A DNA stretch of 64,000 nucleotides. Origin: Obelidium mucronatum. Its lineage: Eukaryota; Chytridiomycota; Chytridiomycetes; Chytridiales; Chytriomycetaceae. The DNA lies in NCBI GenBank assembly GCA_025765595.1, contig JAIVFH010000007.1, forward strand, positions 372,001 to 436,000, read 5' to 3'. The first letter of the stretch is position 1. The number at the start of each line of letters is the position of its first letter. Both the position numbers and the translations under genes were made by a program. The notes beneath the pieces are model-generated. The model saw only the letters and a list, made by a program, of their open reading frames with translations, did not search any database and was not told the DNA's origin. Below, one piece after another: positions 12,887-25,137 of this stretch.

Positions 12887-15287
12887 ATGTCGTCGTCCTC
12901 AAGTTCTTCATCGAGCAGTTCTTCGAGCCAACAGCAACTTGCCACCACCACTACTGCAGACCAGCAAGCGAATGTGCCAACAAACGCGACATTTTTCCAA
13001 TTCATCGACGCAAGCTGTGTTGTGCCTGGCTCGGACGAACCCGGCTTGGAAAAGCGTACGAAATATTCGATCCATAAACTCATCCAGATCGCCAACAAGC
13101 ACTATCAAAACAAAGCAAAGAGGCTGAACCAGCTTCAAAAAACAAATGCCTGGATCACTCTTGAGGAAGAGATACCTGCCGAACTATTCTGTTTTCGTGG
13201 AGATTTCCTTCCAAATTCAACGGAACGTGAATTTTTCACTTTCAGCTTGGATGTTGTCTACGCCACGCTGGTTTACTTGTATCCGCCAATGCTGCTCACG
13301 AAAGAACTCATGAAAGCGCTTATTAAGGAACGCCTTAAAAATCAAAGAATTGAATTACAGCTGGAGCAATTAACTCAACAGTTGTCGATTAAGGGCCAAC
13401 CAGTGAGTGATTCTTTTTTTTAATCATGTTATCGCCACACTTTTCTCGGTTTGATATTGACATAATGCATTGGCAGGCACATCAGCCACAACTACAACCA
13501 CATCTCAATGACGCAGTTTGTTTTACTTTCTTAAATTATCATTGCTTGTTTGTTTGTTTTACGTATTGCTTAAGAGATTTCCTTGTACCAGGCCTCGGAT
13601 TTTGAAAGTGAATTTGAAGATCAACCTGGACCCCCTACTCCCGAGGTAAATCATGCTTGCCGAAATTTCTGACCCCCAGCAATGATACATACTAACTTTT
13701 TCATTTTTGGTGTTAAGATTGGATTCATCGCAAAGACATCGCCATTCAAAAAAATTATCGCAAAAACCAAGGACAGTATCGAGAATCTTGGAAATTTGGT
13801 GCGCACGCCCTTTTCAAAGTCCGCTGCCTCTCCAAAGAATCGCAAGAAGCAGCCAGAGTGAAATCGGCCAAATTTGCGGCCCTTTTTAATCCGTTCTCTG
13901 TGGCGTCAAGCTCTGCTGCCCAAGCTGCTGAAAGTGGTGAATCAACTACGGGAGAATCCAGAACATCAAGCAATATCGCAACTACGGGAGAATCCAGAAC
14001 ATCAAGCAATATCGCCGAAGCTGCTGAACCTGGAGCCAACACATCAACCGCCGGAGAATCCAGCATTTCAACTACAACTCTTCCACCGGAGTCCCGCGTT
14101 GTCAATTTTCACACGCTTGATGGAGTCGCTCTGTCATTCAAAGTGGACCGATGGAACGAAACCACTCCCGCATTCAATGACGTTTTCCAAAAGATTTTCA
14201 AGAAAAGTGAACTGCAGGAAAAAGAGTTCGGGTTTAGTAAGCTATTGGTTTCAGAGACTGGGACTGGAGCTCCACTCAGTAAGCTTTCTTGTGATCAAAA
14301 GACAAATATACTAAACATTGTTTCAGCTCAATGGGTCGCCAGCTTATACACGGACAAAAGGGTCATTGGAAGCGAAAGAGCGTATTTAAATCGAATGCAC
14401 CACATGGGATATGTTGTGTGTCTTCCTAAATACTCCACTTCTGACGATTCTGTCTACTGTATCCATTATGCTCGGGTTGCAAAGTGAGTTTTCTTGAATT
14501 TCTTTGTTTTCGTCGTTCCTGAAATTGTTTTCTAGTGTCTGGAGATTGAATGTTTACTTTCTTCATATACCTTCATCCATGGACAACTACCGCAAAGAAA
14601 GAGCCTTGGATCCCCGCGGAAATCTTGTTCTTGACATTGATGATGTGATTCTACGAGCTAAAGACGCCGATGAACCCTCCAATTCGTTTCCTTTCACTGA
14701 TTACCCGGCGAACCGTATTCACAACCTCACTGATGGCGGTACAGTCGTATTAGCCAGCAACGTTATCGAGACACTGATCACGTTGTCAGCAAATTTTCGA
14801 ATCCACCTCGTTTCAAATGCAATTCCAAATAGAGTAGAAGCTGTGAGGGCCTTGCTGAATGCACTCACACATCGAGAATTAGTTGAAAAGGCAAATGCCT
14901 TTTCTTCCAATGGTCGCTATTACGAATTCTTGAAAATGAACATCAGCAATCCAAGATGCAAGACGCTGTTGTCGATATTTCCGGAAGTTCCATCCAATTG
15001 CATCATTTTGGATGATACACCGCGGGCTTGGGATTTGAGCCAAACACACCTTGTCCTTGTAAGCCTATCCAAATTTTTCAGTTTTCATCATCTCATTGAG
15101 TTAATACTAACGCAACTCTCACCAGTTAATCAAAAATATTCCGAAAAACGAAGCATGGGATGTCAACTTCAACAATCCAAGACGATTGCGCTTACTTGAT
15201 CATCTGCACAATGAATATTGTTACCGCAGCAGATCGTTTGAGGATTCATTGAAATATCAACTGAGTGAAATGGACACCTTTGAATAG
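12887..15287 (+). CDS. FCP1/NIF-like HAD phosphatase with novel N-terminal region
   Basis: Seven exons join in phase: 12887-13402, 13477-13515, 13592-13645, 13718-13857, 13911-14483, 14536-15058 and 15126-15287, giving about 668 residues. An alternative in-frame ATG lies at 12815. The C-terminal third is a HAD fold of the FCP1/SCP (NIF) type: motif I LVLDIDDV (DxDx) just after exon 6 starts, then a conserved core and NCIILDDTPRAW near the end of exon 6, followed by an LDHLHNEYC-type tail. Such enzymes usually act on phosphoserine, classically the RNA polymerase II CTD; the substrate here is unknown. The upstream 400 or so residues (poly-Ser start, coiled segment, a tandemly duplicated 13-codon Ser/Thr motif near 13940-14013, then a globular part) match nothing I recognise. 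A stop in the unspliced reading (13859-13861) is removed by intron 13858-13910. Decayed fragments of this gene lie at 60.3-61.1 kb. Confidence 0.75.
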
Positions 15288-15786
15288 TTTTTTCTATCTT
15301 TTTTTTGGTTTTTCTTCAATTTTTGTTTTGCTTTGTTTTGCTTTGGTGGTGTGTTGCTGTTGCTGGTCTTGAATAAAACCGAATCATAGAGAATTCCTCC
15401 GTTGCTTGACTTCTTAAATCGTAAATGAGGATAATCGTTCTTTGTGTCTTCGTCTTTGTCGAACTTCGAAGGCGTTGTTTGCTGATCACAAATCCATCGA
15501 AAGCCGAAGCAGCGGCATCGCAACGACGAGGATCAGTCAATTTATCAAAGCAACTCGATGTGTTTCGGTCCTTGAGCTTGGGCAAGGCTTCTGAGACTCT
15601 GAGTTCCTCTGAAACCAACGAGAACAAGTCTCCATCAGCACAAACTAGCGGGCGCGTCGCGGCGTCTTGACAATTCGACTCAAGTCAAAGTGAAGATAAA
15701 TAAATTAAAATAATGCTCCTGCAGTCAATATTTATCTACTGTTCTCATAAATGTTTTTCTTTCAAGAAAAGACTAAATAGAACGAA
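15288..15786. other. Intergenic stretch with one small plus-strand ORF
   Basis: About 500 bp between the HAD gene stop and the next start. T-rich sequence at 15293-15350 looks like a 3' flank. A plus-strand open frame at 15425-15670 (81 codons, Ser/Ala-rich second half) has no recognisable domain and no splice context that connects it to either neighbour. The opposite strand is also open at 15316-15627, so neither is secure. Confidence 0.3.
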
Positions 15787-18635
15787 ATGGACAGCGCAAG
15801 CACAACGTCTTCCGTGTCGCTTCAAACGGATTACGTAAGAGTCCGGGCGCAGTTGGCTGTGCTAAAGCGGGCGCTTGTTGAGGTGGCCTACTCTTCTGTC
15901 AAACTACAGCAAAACACTAACGTACATTTAGGAACAAACACGATCAAATTCTCTCGAATCCACGCTGAAAAACAAAGAATTTCTTTTGCGCGACGCAACG
16001 CAGAAACTTGATCTTTTGTATTTGCAAAACGAGGCGCTTTCAAAGCGGATCGATTCAATGATTGGTCAGAGCCCGGCGCCAACCTCAACTTCATTCTTTC
16101 TATCCAGGGGGTTTATAAGGGTGTGTTTTTGTGCCTGACATTGTACCATAATGTGCTCACCTCATTAGTAGAAAAAACAATCAACCCAAAGTCTCAATAC
16201 CTCTGTTCCCTCTGACGATTTGGAAGTTATATTTAATCAAATGGAATCAAACGCTATTGAGAATGGTGGGTTCTGGCCGTTACCATGATTTCATTAAAAT
16301 CTTGGAATTCAGCCGATTTGAGAGAACAGTTGAAGGAAGCAAATGAATCATCCAAAACAATCCATGCACAACTGGTTCATGCAGAGCTGTCGTTAAAATC
16401 TCTCAGCGAAGCACATAATACCCTTCTGGCGCAGAATGAGACCCTCTCCACACAAATTCAAAAATGGCGTGATACTATCGATTCGCAAAAACGAACACAT
16501 TCAGATCAATTAAGCTCCATTTTAATGGTGCTAGATGATTGGAGAATGAGCTCACTCGATACTGTCTCACTATCAGATTCCGTTCTGCCAAAATGTGTTT
16601 CTTTTGCTGCCTTGGTGGATTCTATTCAGGGTTTAGAAGCGAATCTTGGTTCTTTCATCAACGAGTTCAAAAACTACTATTTTCTTTCTTCCCAAGCCTG
16701 TCTCATGGTATGTTTTGTCTTAACGTTTTTGTCATGCATATTCACTATCCTCTCGTCCAGAAAACAACAATGGATGAATTCAATGTCCTCAAAGACAAAG
16801 TTTTGTACAAACCGATTTACAACCCCAAAAATATGTCATTTCTCCACGAATTACGCAAATGCGTATCTAAGTGCTGCCAAGCTCAGGCCACAGCCCTACT
16901 TCAGCAATCACAACAACGGAAAAGCTCATTCGGTTTAGATTCACCCTCATCTACAACCGTGTCAATAAAAACTTCTGGGACAAAGTCAAAGCAATCGCCT
17001 TGGGATTCCAGCATTATCAATGATTTGAGGGATTTGGAACATGCTTTCGTTGAATTTGTGCATTGTATTGAGGTGGTTTCAACGCTTGATTCTACAACTC
17101 TGCCGTCTCGGGAATGTGCCACAAAGTACAGCCTACCGCTTCTACAAATATTGACTCTATGGAATCGCATCAACACTTCGATTTATGGGGATCGTATATT
17201 TCGTCATTGGAGATACAAATACTCCTCCGCCAATCCAACAACTATCGCTATTACAAATCTTCTTTCACATGTGTCATCTCCTTCGGCAAACATACATCCA
17301 ACTCAAAGTGATTTGGTGGTCGATGCATCAACTTTCCACGCAAACTACAAGCATCAAAACGAAATCATATCTTTGACTGCCGATTGTGTGATACGTTCCC
17401 ATCGTTCCCTCATTGCGCATGCAGAGACACAAACCATTTTCCATAGAGTCCAAAATTCCGTCGACACACAAACGACACCCATACCCACGAATTCATCAGC
17501 AACTGAAACAATACCGTTACCACCTTTGACGAACCGACAAGTTCAAACAAATCCACCGCCTTCAACGACATCTTCATCTACATCTCCAATCCGATTTCCC
17601 CTTCCAACCCAAATGACACAAACTGAGAGTGACTGGTCAACAAACTCATCTTCTCAAACAAATCCGACAGATTTCCAACGAGACGCAGTCATGCAGACAG
17701 TTTCGGAGGTTGAAAGGGACATAGTTGGACAAACGTTGCATCTTCAACACATTTCTACTCAAACTTGCGAAACGCGAGTCCTGGAGAATGAAGCTGTAAA
17801 TTTGGAGGCAGCTGTTACAGGCTGCAGAGTTCAAAATGGAACAAGCGTGGAATCAAGTCAAGAGGAGTTTGTGGAAGCAAGTGACGAGATCCCAGTAGAC
17901 CTGGTTGACGACAATGTGAGCGGTGTTAGATTGTCTAACAATGTCGGTGCTCTGGAAAAGTCTCCTCAAGAACTGCAAGAAGAAGAAGATGAAACCAGCA
18001 CAAAGACAGATATCACGACACCTCACAATCAATCGCCTTCTGCATCCAAGGGGAAGAAAAAGAAGAAAAATAAGAAAAGGAGTGGGAATGTGACGGCAAC
18101 ATCTAGTCACACGGTTGTCGATGTTATCGACTTACCAAAACCCACTGACTACTCGCAATTTGCTGCAACAGCAACAGCATCTGCACCAGAACCGTCAACA
18201 GACCCGTCAGTTGAAGTTGGTGGATTTTCGGAGGGTGTGCATTCCTGCACACCTTCAGAATCCAAGAAGTCTATTGAAATCCAAACCGATGTTTTGTCTT
18301 TATCCCCCCCTCAGGAACAACGGCTGCATGTGCAACAGTTCACCGTGAGAGCCAGCGCCACAGTTTCTACCAACTCTATTACCCTCCCAACGTATCAGCT
18401 TTTGTGGTTTTCGGCGCAGCAGGAATCCACCGAAGTTATAGTCGACAAGGAGGGATATCGTGGGTTATCGTGGGATATGGAACGTATCTCAAGGTTGGTT
18501 CATGAGAATCAATTAAACCAGGCAAGGGCGATACACTATGAGAGACTTTTGAAAGAGGAATTGGAGAAGAGAAATGGGGACGGGAAGAATCCACTGAGCG
18601 AGGGCGAGAGTGTAGTTGCTCAAGATCATGTATGA
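15787..18635 (+). CDS. PPP1R21: PPP1R21-like (KLRAQ) coiled-coil protein
   Basis: Five exons (15787-15882, 15932-16120, 16172-16265, 16313-16707, 16761-18635) give 882 residues. Once intron 15883-15931 is removed, residues about 15-65 align without gaps to the KLRAQ region of PPP1R21: YVRVRAQLAVLKRALVEEQ, then a coiled coil. The middle (WRMSSLDTVSLSDSV..; FINEFKNYY; FLHELRKC) fits the alpha-helical core of the family. About residues 450-650 are low-complexity Ser/Thr/Pro with repeated aromatic-free QT motifs (AETQT, DTQT, QTCE, IQTD); an acidic and Lys-rich patch (KGKKKKKNKKR) follows. The end is again coiled-coil. In animals PPP1R21 is the Fy-2 subunit of the FERRY complex, a Rab5 effector that carries mRNA on early endosomes. 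That role is inferred from homology only. The first intron donor (gtggcc) is non-consensus but is fixed by the alignment. Confidence 0.82.
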
Positions 18636-18747
18636 CGTATCAGTGTTGTGCGAACATAATAATAAATGTACATTATTCAGATTATTTTTCGTATACTCGT
18701 TTGAAATTCATATTTATTCCACCATCAATTTAACAACAACAGAGAAA

Positions 18748-20177
18748 TCAAATGGAATCAAGAGCCGATCTCAATCCCGCACTCATTCCAGACACAGTTG
18801 TGGAGCTTGCATCCCAGGTCATGGCGCCATAGAGAAGCTTAGATTGAGTCGAATTAGTGGTAATTTTCTTCATATATGCCTGGACAGTGGAAGCTGGAAC
18901 ATATCCTCCTCCTGGGGCACTTGGCTTGCTTCCTGGAACTCCGACAGCGAGAGGAATATTCAAGGAGCCGAAAGCGGCGGCCCATTCCTCAAAGTTGGGT
19001 GTTTTATCCAATGAACAATAGTTGTTGTAGAACTGAACACTGATGAAAGACCATCCGGCATTTGGAGCGAGGAATGCATCGCCCATAAACGCGTCTGGGT
19101 ACGGGCACTGTGGAGCGGCAGTAATCAACATATTCTTGTTGTTTGCTTTCAAATATTGGTTGACAATGACAAGCTCCTTTTGATCCGTGCCACCACCTTC
19201 AAGATCCCAGTCGATACCTTGAAAAGAAGCAAAATTAGAGTGGCAAATAACTTTAACAACAACGAAAAATGCAAACCATCGAGCACGACATTCCCAAAAG
19301 GCCTGTCTGGACCAGATCCACCAAAAAAGGAGTTGTGGAGAGTCTTTGCAAAAGCAGTTCCAGTTCCAGTTGGGACAGAATACGATCCCACACCACCACC
19401 AAGCGACAAAATAATCTTGATACCCATAGCTTGGCAGGCCGCAACCTCTTGTCCCCACTGCAAAAAGTTGGCCACAGAGGCCGCGTCAGGTGGTCCGAAA
19501 ACATTGTCGTATGCTCCAAAAAAGTCCAAGTCAAGGTGGAACTTTGTTGGACTAGCTCCACCAAAGATTGACAAGAAGGCAATGTTGATGACATCGAATT
19601 GTTTACTGTTGCAGTAGTCAATCAAATGCAGCTGGTTCTGGCCATTAGTGAACTTTCCACTGTTTTGACCCCAGTATGTGATGAACTTGTATTTGTTGTT
19701 TCCAATTGGAGAACCAGTTGGAACTGGGCTTGTAGTGACTCCTCCCGTTGTAGTCTTAGTAGTTGAGATGGTAGATTGAACGACTTGTGTGGTGGTAGTT
19801 GTTGTGGTTTTGGTTGTGCTGGTAGCGGCTTTGGTGGTACTTGTAGAAGCCTTTGTGCTTGTAGTGGTGGTCGTTGATTTTGTAGTAGTAGCCGCTATAG
19901 ACGTCACGGTGGTGGCACTTGTCTTGGCAGTTGTTTGAGGGGCCTGTCCAGAGGCACAGCCAATCCAGCCAGAGGTAGTGCAATAAGTGCCAGTTCCACA
20001 CGTTTGAATTGTGGTCCATCCCAAGATGTTACCGGCGCCATATGAGCATTGCTGCAATGCTTGACCACTGCATTGCCAAGCACCATTGGAACAAGTGGAT
20101 TGCGGCAGCGCAGCGACAGTGGAAGCGAGCAAAGCAAGGGTAGAAACCAGATGCATTTTTTTGAAGAGGGAAGTCAA
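18748..20177 (-). CDS. Secreted GH18 chitinase with CBM19-like module
   Basis: Two exons (20177-19277, 19217-18748) give 456 residues; an in-frame ATG at 20156 would give a more typical signal peptide (MHLVSTLALLASTVAALPQ). After cleavage comes a cysteine-rich CBM19-like module (QCSGQALQQC, TCGTGTYC), a long Thr/Ser linker rich in TTKT-type repeats, and a GH18 catalytic domain starting near YKFITYWGQNSG. The catalytic DxxDxDxE reads DGIDWDLE and is created across the 59-nt intron (19218-19276); its Glu is the proton donor. The domain type is the small fungal/plant class III (hevamine-like) chitinase. It should hydrolyse chitin outside the cell or in the wall. It is convergent with the PPP1R21-like gene (112 bp between stops). 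Confidence 0.92.
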
Positions 20178-20410
20178 AAATGATGCGGTGCTTTTAAAGA
20201 ATCTGATACGGGGGTCACTTGACTTATCACGCCATCAATTTCTGGATCACGGGTTTTGGTCACGCGAACCAACAAGCCTTTTTGCCTAAATACAATGGAC
20301 TTCTTGAACAACTAGCAGCAGTAGTTTCTATTTGGTTGTGAGTAGTAAGGAAATGCAATGGTTTAACATGGCAAGTTTATTTCATTGTGCTACATTCAAA
20401 TTCAATATCA

Positions 20411-21240
20411 AATAGAGATGAGAGCCGATCTAAAACGTGCACTCATCTCAGAAACGATGGTGGAACGGGCATTCCATGTCATGGCATCATAGAGCGACGC
20501 AGCTTTTGCGAGAATAGACTTCATATAAGCTTGCACTGCAGAAGCCGGAACATATCCTCCTCCAGGGGCACTTGGCTTGCTACCTGGCTACTCCGACCGT
20601 AATCGGGATCCACGGTGGTCCTAAAACTGTGGCCCAGGTGTCGAAGTTTGGTTGTGTCAAAAGAACAATAGCTGTCTGTAAAGTTAGCTTTCGAAAATTG
20701 TAGAATGAAGGGAATGCCAAATCTTACTTATTATAGGACCAGAAAGTGAACCCAGAGTTGGGTGTTACCCATCATCAAATTCTTAATGGCGGCAGGCTTT
20801 CAAGAACTTGTTAACAATGACAACTTTGGGTCTATGCCACCGTCTTCCAAGTCCCAGTCAATACCATTCAAAACGACATTGCCAAATGGTCTTTCGGAGC
20901 CTGTAATGCAAACAAAGAGTTGTAAAGAGTTTGTGCAAGAACTTTTCCCGTTCCACCTGCACTGGCATCTACCAAGCGACAAAAAAAGGACCTTGATTCC
21001 CACGGCCTGGCATGCTCAAATTCTTGGACCCCATTGCAAAAAGTGGGCGACCGATGTGAAATCCGCTGGTCCAAGTGTGTTATCATACGGACACAGCCCA
21101 CGCCACCCTGAGCAAAAACATATAGTACTCGGTCCAGCCTAACGTATTTCCACTTCGATAGGTATATTGTTGCAGGGTTTGGACCGCGTATTTGTACTTC
21201 CAAAAGTGCATACAGATTGTGGAAGAGCCAAAGTAACAAA
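20411..21240 (-). pseudogene. Decayed copy of the GH18 chitinase
   Basis: Minus-strand sequence parallels the chitinase at 18748-19700 but is broken by frameshifts and stops. The catalytic stretch is still readable at 20860-20885 (GIDWDLEDGG), and the 3' end at 20411-20590 matches the coding end of the intact gene closely (the GGGYVPAS..VQAY segment). The 5' module and signal peptide were not found. It is a tandem duplicate of the neighbouring chitinase that has lost function. Confidence 0.85.
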
Positions 21241-22050
21241 AGCTACAATATCGAGAGGTTTTCTTTCGACTGCCGTTTTAAATCCACTGGAGCAATCATG
21301 TCCGACAATCCTCTAGCACGTGAGTATTCACCCAACAGTCATGAGCTCTTTGTTCCAAGAACTCATTCCGATTTAGAGTAGCCGAGCTCTCTGGTATTGC
21401 TAGGTATAATTGATTTATCTTTTGGTGCCAGTATTTTTTAATAAATGGCGTGGCAGTTTCTTCATCGCATACAAAACGCCGGTGAAAAAACGGATCATCA
21501 TTTTTCGGATTGGTGGAAGTATAGAAGCTTTCGATTGGAGAACCAAGTTGGAGATCACTGATGCCTCAATTCCGAGATTACCTCCGACTTTGCACATGAC
21601 AGGACCCAAGACAGCAATTATGTATCAAAATGTACAGAGCGTTTCAGTATAGCAGAGTGACATCGGTGCTAGGACTTGAGCAGAAGCTGTGCTACAGTGT
21701 CGACATCTCCGCAACAGTTAACAAGGACAACTGCGGATAATATACATCTGACTGATCCAAATGATTTGTGCATTGATATGGCGGAGTGATTGTTTTCAGT
21801 GCATCATGTCTTGTTTTTGTTTTTTTCCTAGTTTTTTTCTTTCTTTTTTTTTTTGTCCCAAAGAGTTCTTGTTTTTTCCCAAGTAAGTTTGAGAGCCGCT
21901 GTCACCGCATCAATGTGCTTCCGATCAGGTCCAGCTACCTTGAGATTCAGATTGATTGTTTACCAGTTCAAGGAGTATTTGGGGTTGTAATCCTTCATTG
22001 TTGCTAACCAAAAAAAAGCACCTTTCATCCAACGAACTAGATCGATACCT
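21241..22050. other. Gene-free stretch upstream of NOG1
   Basis: About 800 bp with only short, unsupported open frames on both strands. It includes a strongly T-rich tract (about 21800-21870) upstream of the NOG1 start. No repeat or RNA gene was recognised. Confidence 0.5.
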
Positions 22051-24536
22051 ATGGGCTCCTATTACAACTTCAAGAAGGTTCAGGTCGTTCCAAAGGCCAT
22101 GGACTTTATCGATATCGTTTTGTCGAAGATCCAGAGGAAAACACCGACAGTCGTGCACCCAAACTACCAAATTTCTCGTATCCGTCAATTCTACATGAAG
22201 AAAGTCAAGTTTGGACAGGTTGGGGAGGGGTTGCTTATTTTGAGAAAATGCCTTTTTTTGCCAGGGGACACTCGTTCTGAAGAGTTTTCTTGAATAGGAT
22301 GCCTTTGACGAAAAACTGGATCAAATCTTGTCTGACTTTCCAAAGCTCGATGTAAAATTCCGCTTTTATTTCAAACCCGATAATCCAAGAGTGAAAAGAT
22401 CTGAAGTCATTATACGTTTCTTAGGAAATCCATCCATTCTACGCAGATTTGATGAACGTCTTGTACGACAGAGACCACTACAAATTGGCTTTAGGACAAA
22501 TCAGCACATGCAAGCACTTGATTGACAGCGTTGCCAAAGATTATGCTCGTTTGTTGAAGTTTGGTGACTCGCTTTTCAGATGTAAACAGCTCAAAAAGGC
22601 CGCTTTGGGAAGGTAAACTTTTCAATTCAAAATGTCAATTTTCATTCAATCCTTAACTCATATTCTTGCTTGCATTTGATTCTTTCAACAATAGAATGTG
22701 CACCATCATGAAGAGGCAGAAGGACTCGTTGGCATACTTGGAGCAAGTCAGACAACACTTGGCCCGTCTTCCCTCCATTGATCCAAACACTCGTACTCTT
22801 CTTGTATGCGGTTACCCCAACGTTGGTGAGTAAAGTGCCAAAAACTGGTGTTTCCCAAAAACCTTTAAAAACTAAAAATCCAAAAAAAAATATATATATA
22901 AATATATGTATATCAGGAAAATCCAGTTTCATGAACAAATTAACACGCGCCGAAGTAGAAGTCCAACCGTACGCCTTCACAACGAAATCCCTCTTTGTTG
23001 GACACATGGATTACAGGAACCTCCGTTGGCAAGTCATTGACACCCCTGGAATTCTCGATCACCCTCTTGAGCAGCGCAACACTATCGAAATGCAATCCAT
23101 TACAGCTTTGGCCCATCTCAGAGCCGCTGTTTTATTCTTTATTGATTTGAGTGAGCAGTGTGGATACACTGTTGCCGCTCAGTGCAACCTCTTTGAGTCC
23201 ATCAAGCCCCTCTTTGCAAACAAACCGACTGTCCTTGTTGTCAATAAGATTGATTCCATGAGAATCAACCAATTAAACGAAACCGATCGTGCTCGGTTTG
23301 ATGCTCTGATTGCCGATGGTGATGTGACAGTGTGCGAAATGAGTACATATACGGAAGAAGGTGTCATGGAAACCAAGAAGGCTGCTTGCGACAAGTTACT
23401 TTCTTCTCGTGTTGAAATGAAGTTGCGTGGAACAAAGATCAACGATGTTCTGCAAAAGTTGCATTTGGCGCAACCATTGGCTCGTGATGAGAAGGTTGGG
23501 GGTTTTTATTTTTTTTTCTGTTTTTTTTATTTCTGTCCTAATTCCATTATTATTTACAAACTTTCCACAGGATCGTCCAACAAGCATCCCAGAAAACGCT
23601 CTCAGCCGACCCAAATACGACAAGCTTGATCCCAACCGCCGCAAGCTGGAAGTAGACCTTGAAGTGGAAGCGGGAGGTGCCGGAGTCTACAATGTGGATC
23701 TCAAGAAGCTTTACCAACTGAAGGAATCCGAATGGAAGTATGACAAGATTCCTGAAATCATGGACGGCAAGAACGTTGCCGACTTCTTTGACGAAGACAT
23801 TGAAGCCCGTTTGGAAGAATTAGAGAGAGAAGAAGAGCGTTTGGAACGTGAAGGGTTTTACGACGATGAAGAAATCGAAATGGATGATTCAGACGAGGAG
23901 GCTTTGAAGTTGGCGGCAAAGGAAGTGGAGAAGAAGCGGGATCTATTAATGAGAGAGAGCCGCATGAAGAAGAGCAAGAACAGAGCGATTCTTCCACAAA
24001 AGTTTAAGAAAAGAGTGAGTACTTCATTTTCCTTTCCGTCTTTTATTATTTGGATTGCATTTCTTATACATGCTCCTAACAGACCGCTGCTGAAATGACC
24101 GCTGCATTCGCTCAACGGGGAATTGATATTGGTGATCGCGCTAGAAGTCTTACTCGCAAGCGAAGCCGTTCCGAATCTCGTGGTCCAGGTGCTGACGAGG
24201 GTGAGGGCAAGAGTTTGGCCAGAGAACAGTCCCTTGCTGCCAAGAGGCATAAGGGTGTCAGCCAATCCCGAGACAGAAGCACAATGGGTATGAAGAACGA
24301 AAAGGTTGGTTACAAACGACACCCCAATATTCTTTTTTCCGGTACAAAAGGAAACTAATATTCTTTTTTTTCTCCTTTCTCAGCAACAATCCGACTCTCA
24401 AAAGGTTCTCCACTTTGCCCAAAGACCAATGAACATGAACGCAAAAGCATCAGAATCCGACAGAAAAATTCTCACAAAGATGCCCAAACACTTGTTCAGT
24501 GGAAAACGTGGGTCTGGAAGCGCATCGCATCGTTAA
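22051..24536 (+). CDS. NOG1: NOG1 nucleolar GTPase
   Basis: Eight exons (22051-22218, 22298-22351, 22425-22612, 22695-22825, 22917-23494, 23571-24014, 24083-24304, 24384-24536) give 645 residues, the usual length. The N-terminus ([22 protein letters not shown]) is the NOG1 helical domain. The GTPase domain has G1 GYPNVGKSS (split by intron 4), G3 DTPG and G4 NKID. The C-terminal part carries the acidic block and the final [10 protein letters not shown] motif of the family. NOG1 binds pre-60S particles in the nucleolus and occupies the polypeptide exit tunnel during assembly. It is essential in yeast. The gene looks intact. Every intron is 68-91 nt with GT..AG ends. Confidence 0.97.
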
Positions 24537-24686
24537 AGACATATCGCTTTTATTTAGTCTATTTCTTTTTTCTTCTTTTGGTTTTTGTTTTGTTTTGCCC
24601 ATGAAAATAAAAATTGGTCTATTTTTTTTTATGAAATGAAACGAGCTCATTCTGCCCCAGCATTCTCCATCTTTGACTTTCTAGCA

Positions 24687-25005
24687 ATGGCGCATCCGAT
24701 GGGTAAATTTCCAGAGCTGAAGTCTAGAAGCCCCTAATTTCCCTACAGCCCCATCAATGCACCACCCAGAGCAAACACCTCTAGGACAGCAACAGCAACT
24801 TGACGAGCCAATCGAACCTTTGCCAAAGGCACCTATACTACGGCCATCTCGTTCAGCACAGACATTGAATGACGTCTATCGAATGATGCAATTGCCCAAT
24901 CTCGATCCAGAGTCGAATTCGGAATTGGTGATTGGGCTTACTCATTCATTACGCCATCCCACCAGGAAATATTCTGTCCAATATTCTATCAATACCAAGC
25001 ACTAA
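24687..25005 (+). CDS. Small hypothetical protein, two exons
   Basis: Exons 24687-24702 and 24749-25005, joined in phase across a 46-nt intron with a CTAAT branch site, give 90 residues. It starts MAHPMAPSMHHPEQ, has a Gln run, and a central segment (SAQTLNDVYRMMQLPNLD) that looks helical. No family is recognised. An alternative single-exon reading would begin at ATG 24757. It lies downstream of NOG1 and convergent with TBCCD1. Confidence 0.5.
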
Positions 25006-25137
25006 TCTATTGCAGCTTCATTTATTTTTTTGTATAAATTATTATTATTTTAACGACGAATAAGGAAAGTATATAAAACTATTTGACTCGAAACTTTCTA
25101 TATTCCATTTCACAGACACGTAAAAGGGGGGGCGTTG

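Noticed and set aside
13858..14487. Separate gene starting with GTG at 13858
   Set aside because: No ATG is available, and intron 13858-13910 links the upstream and downstream exons in phase into one gene.
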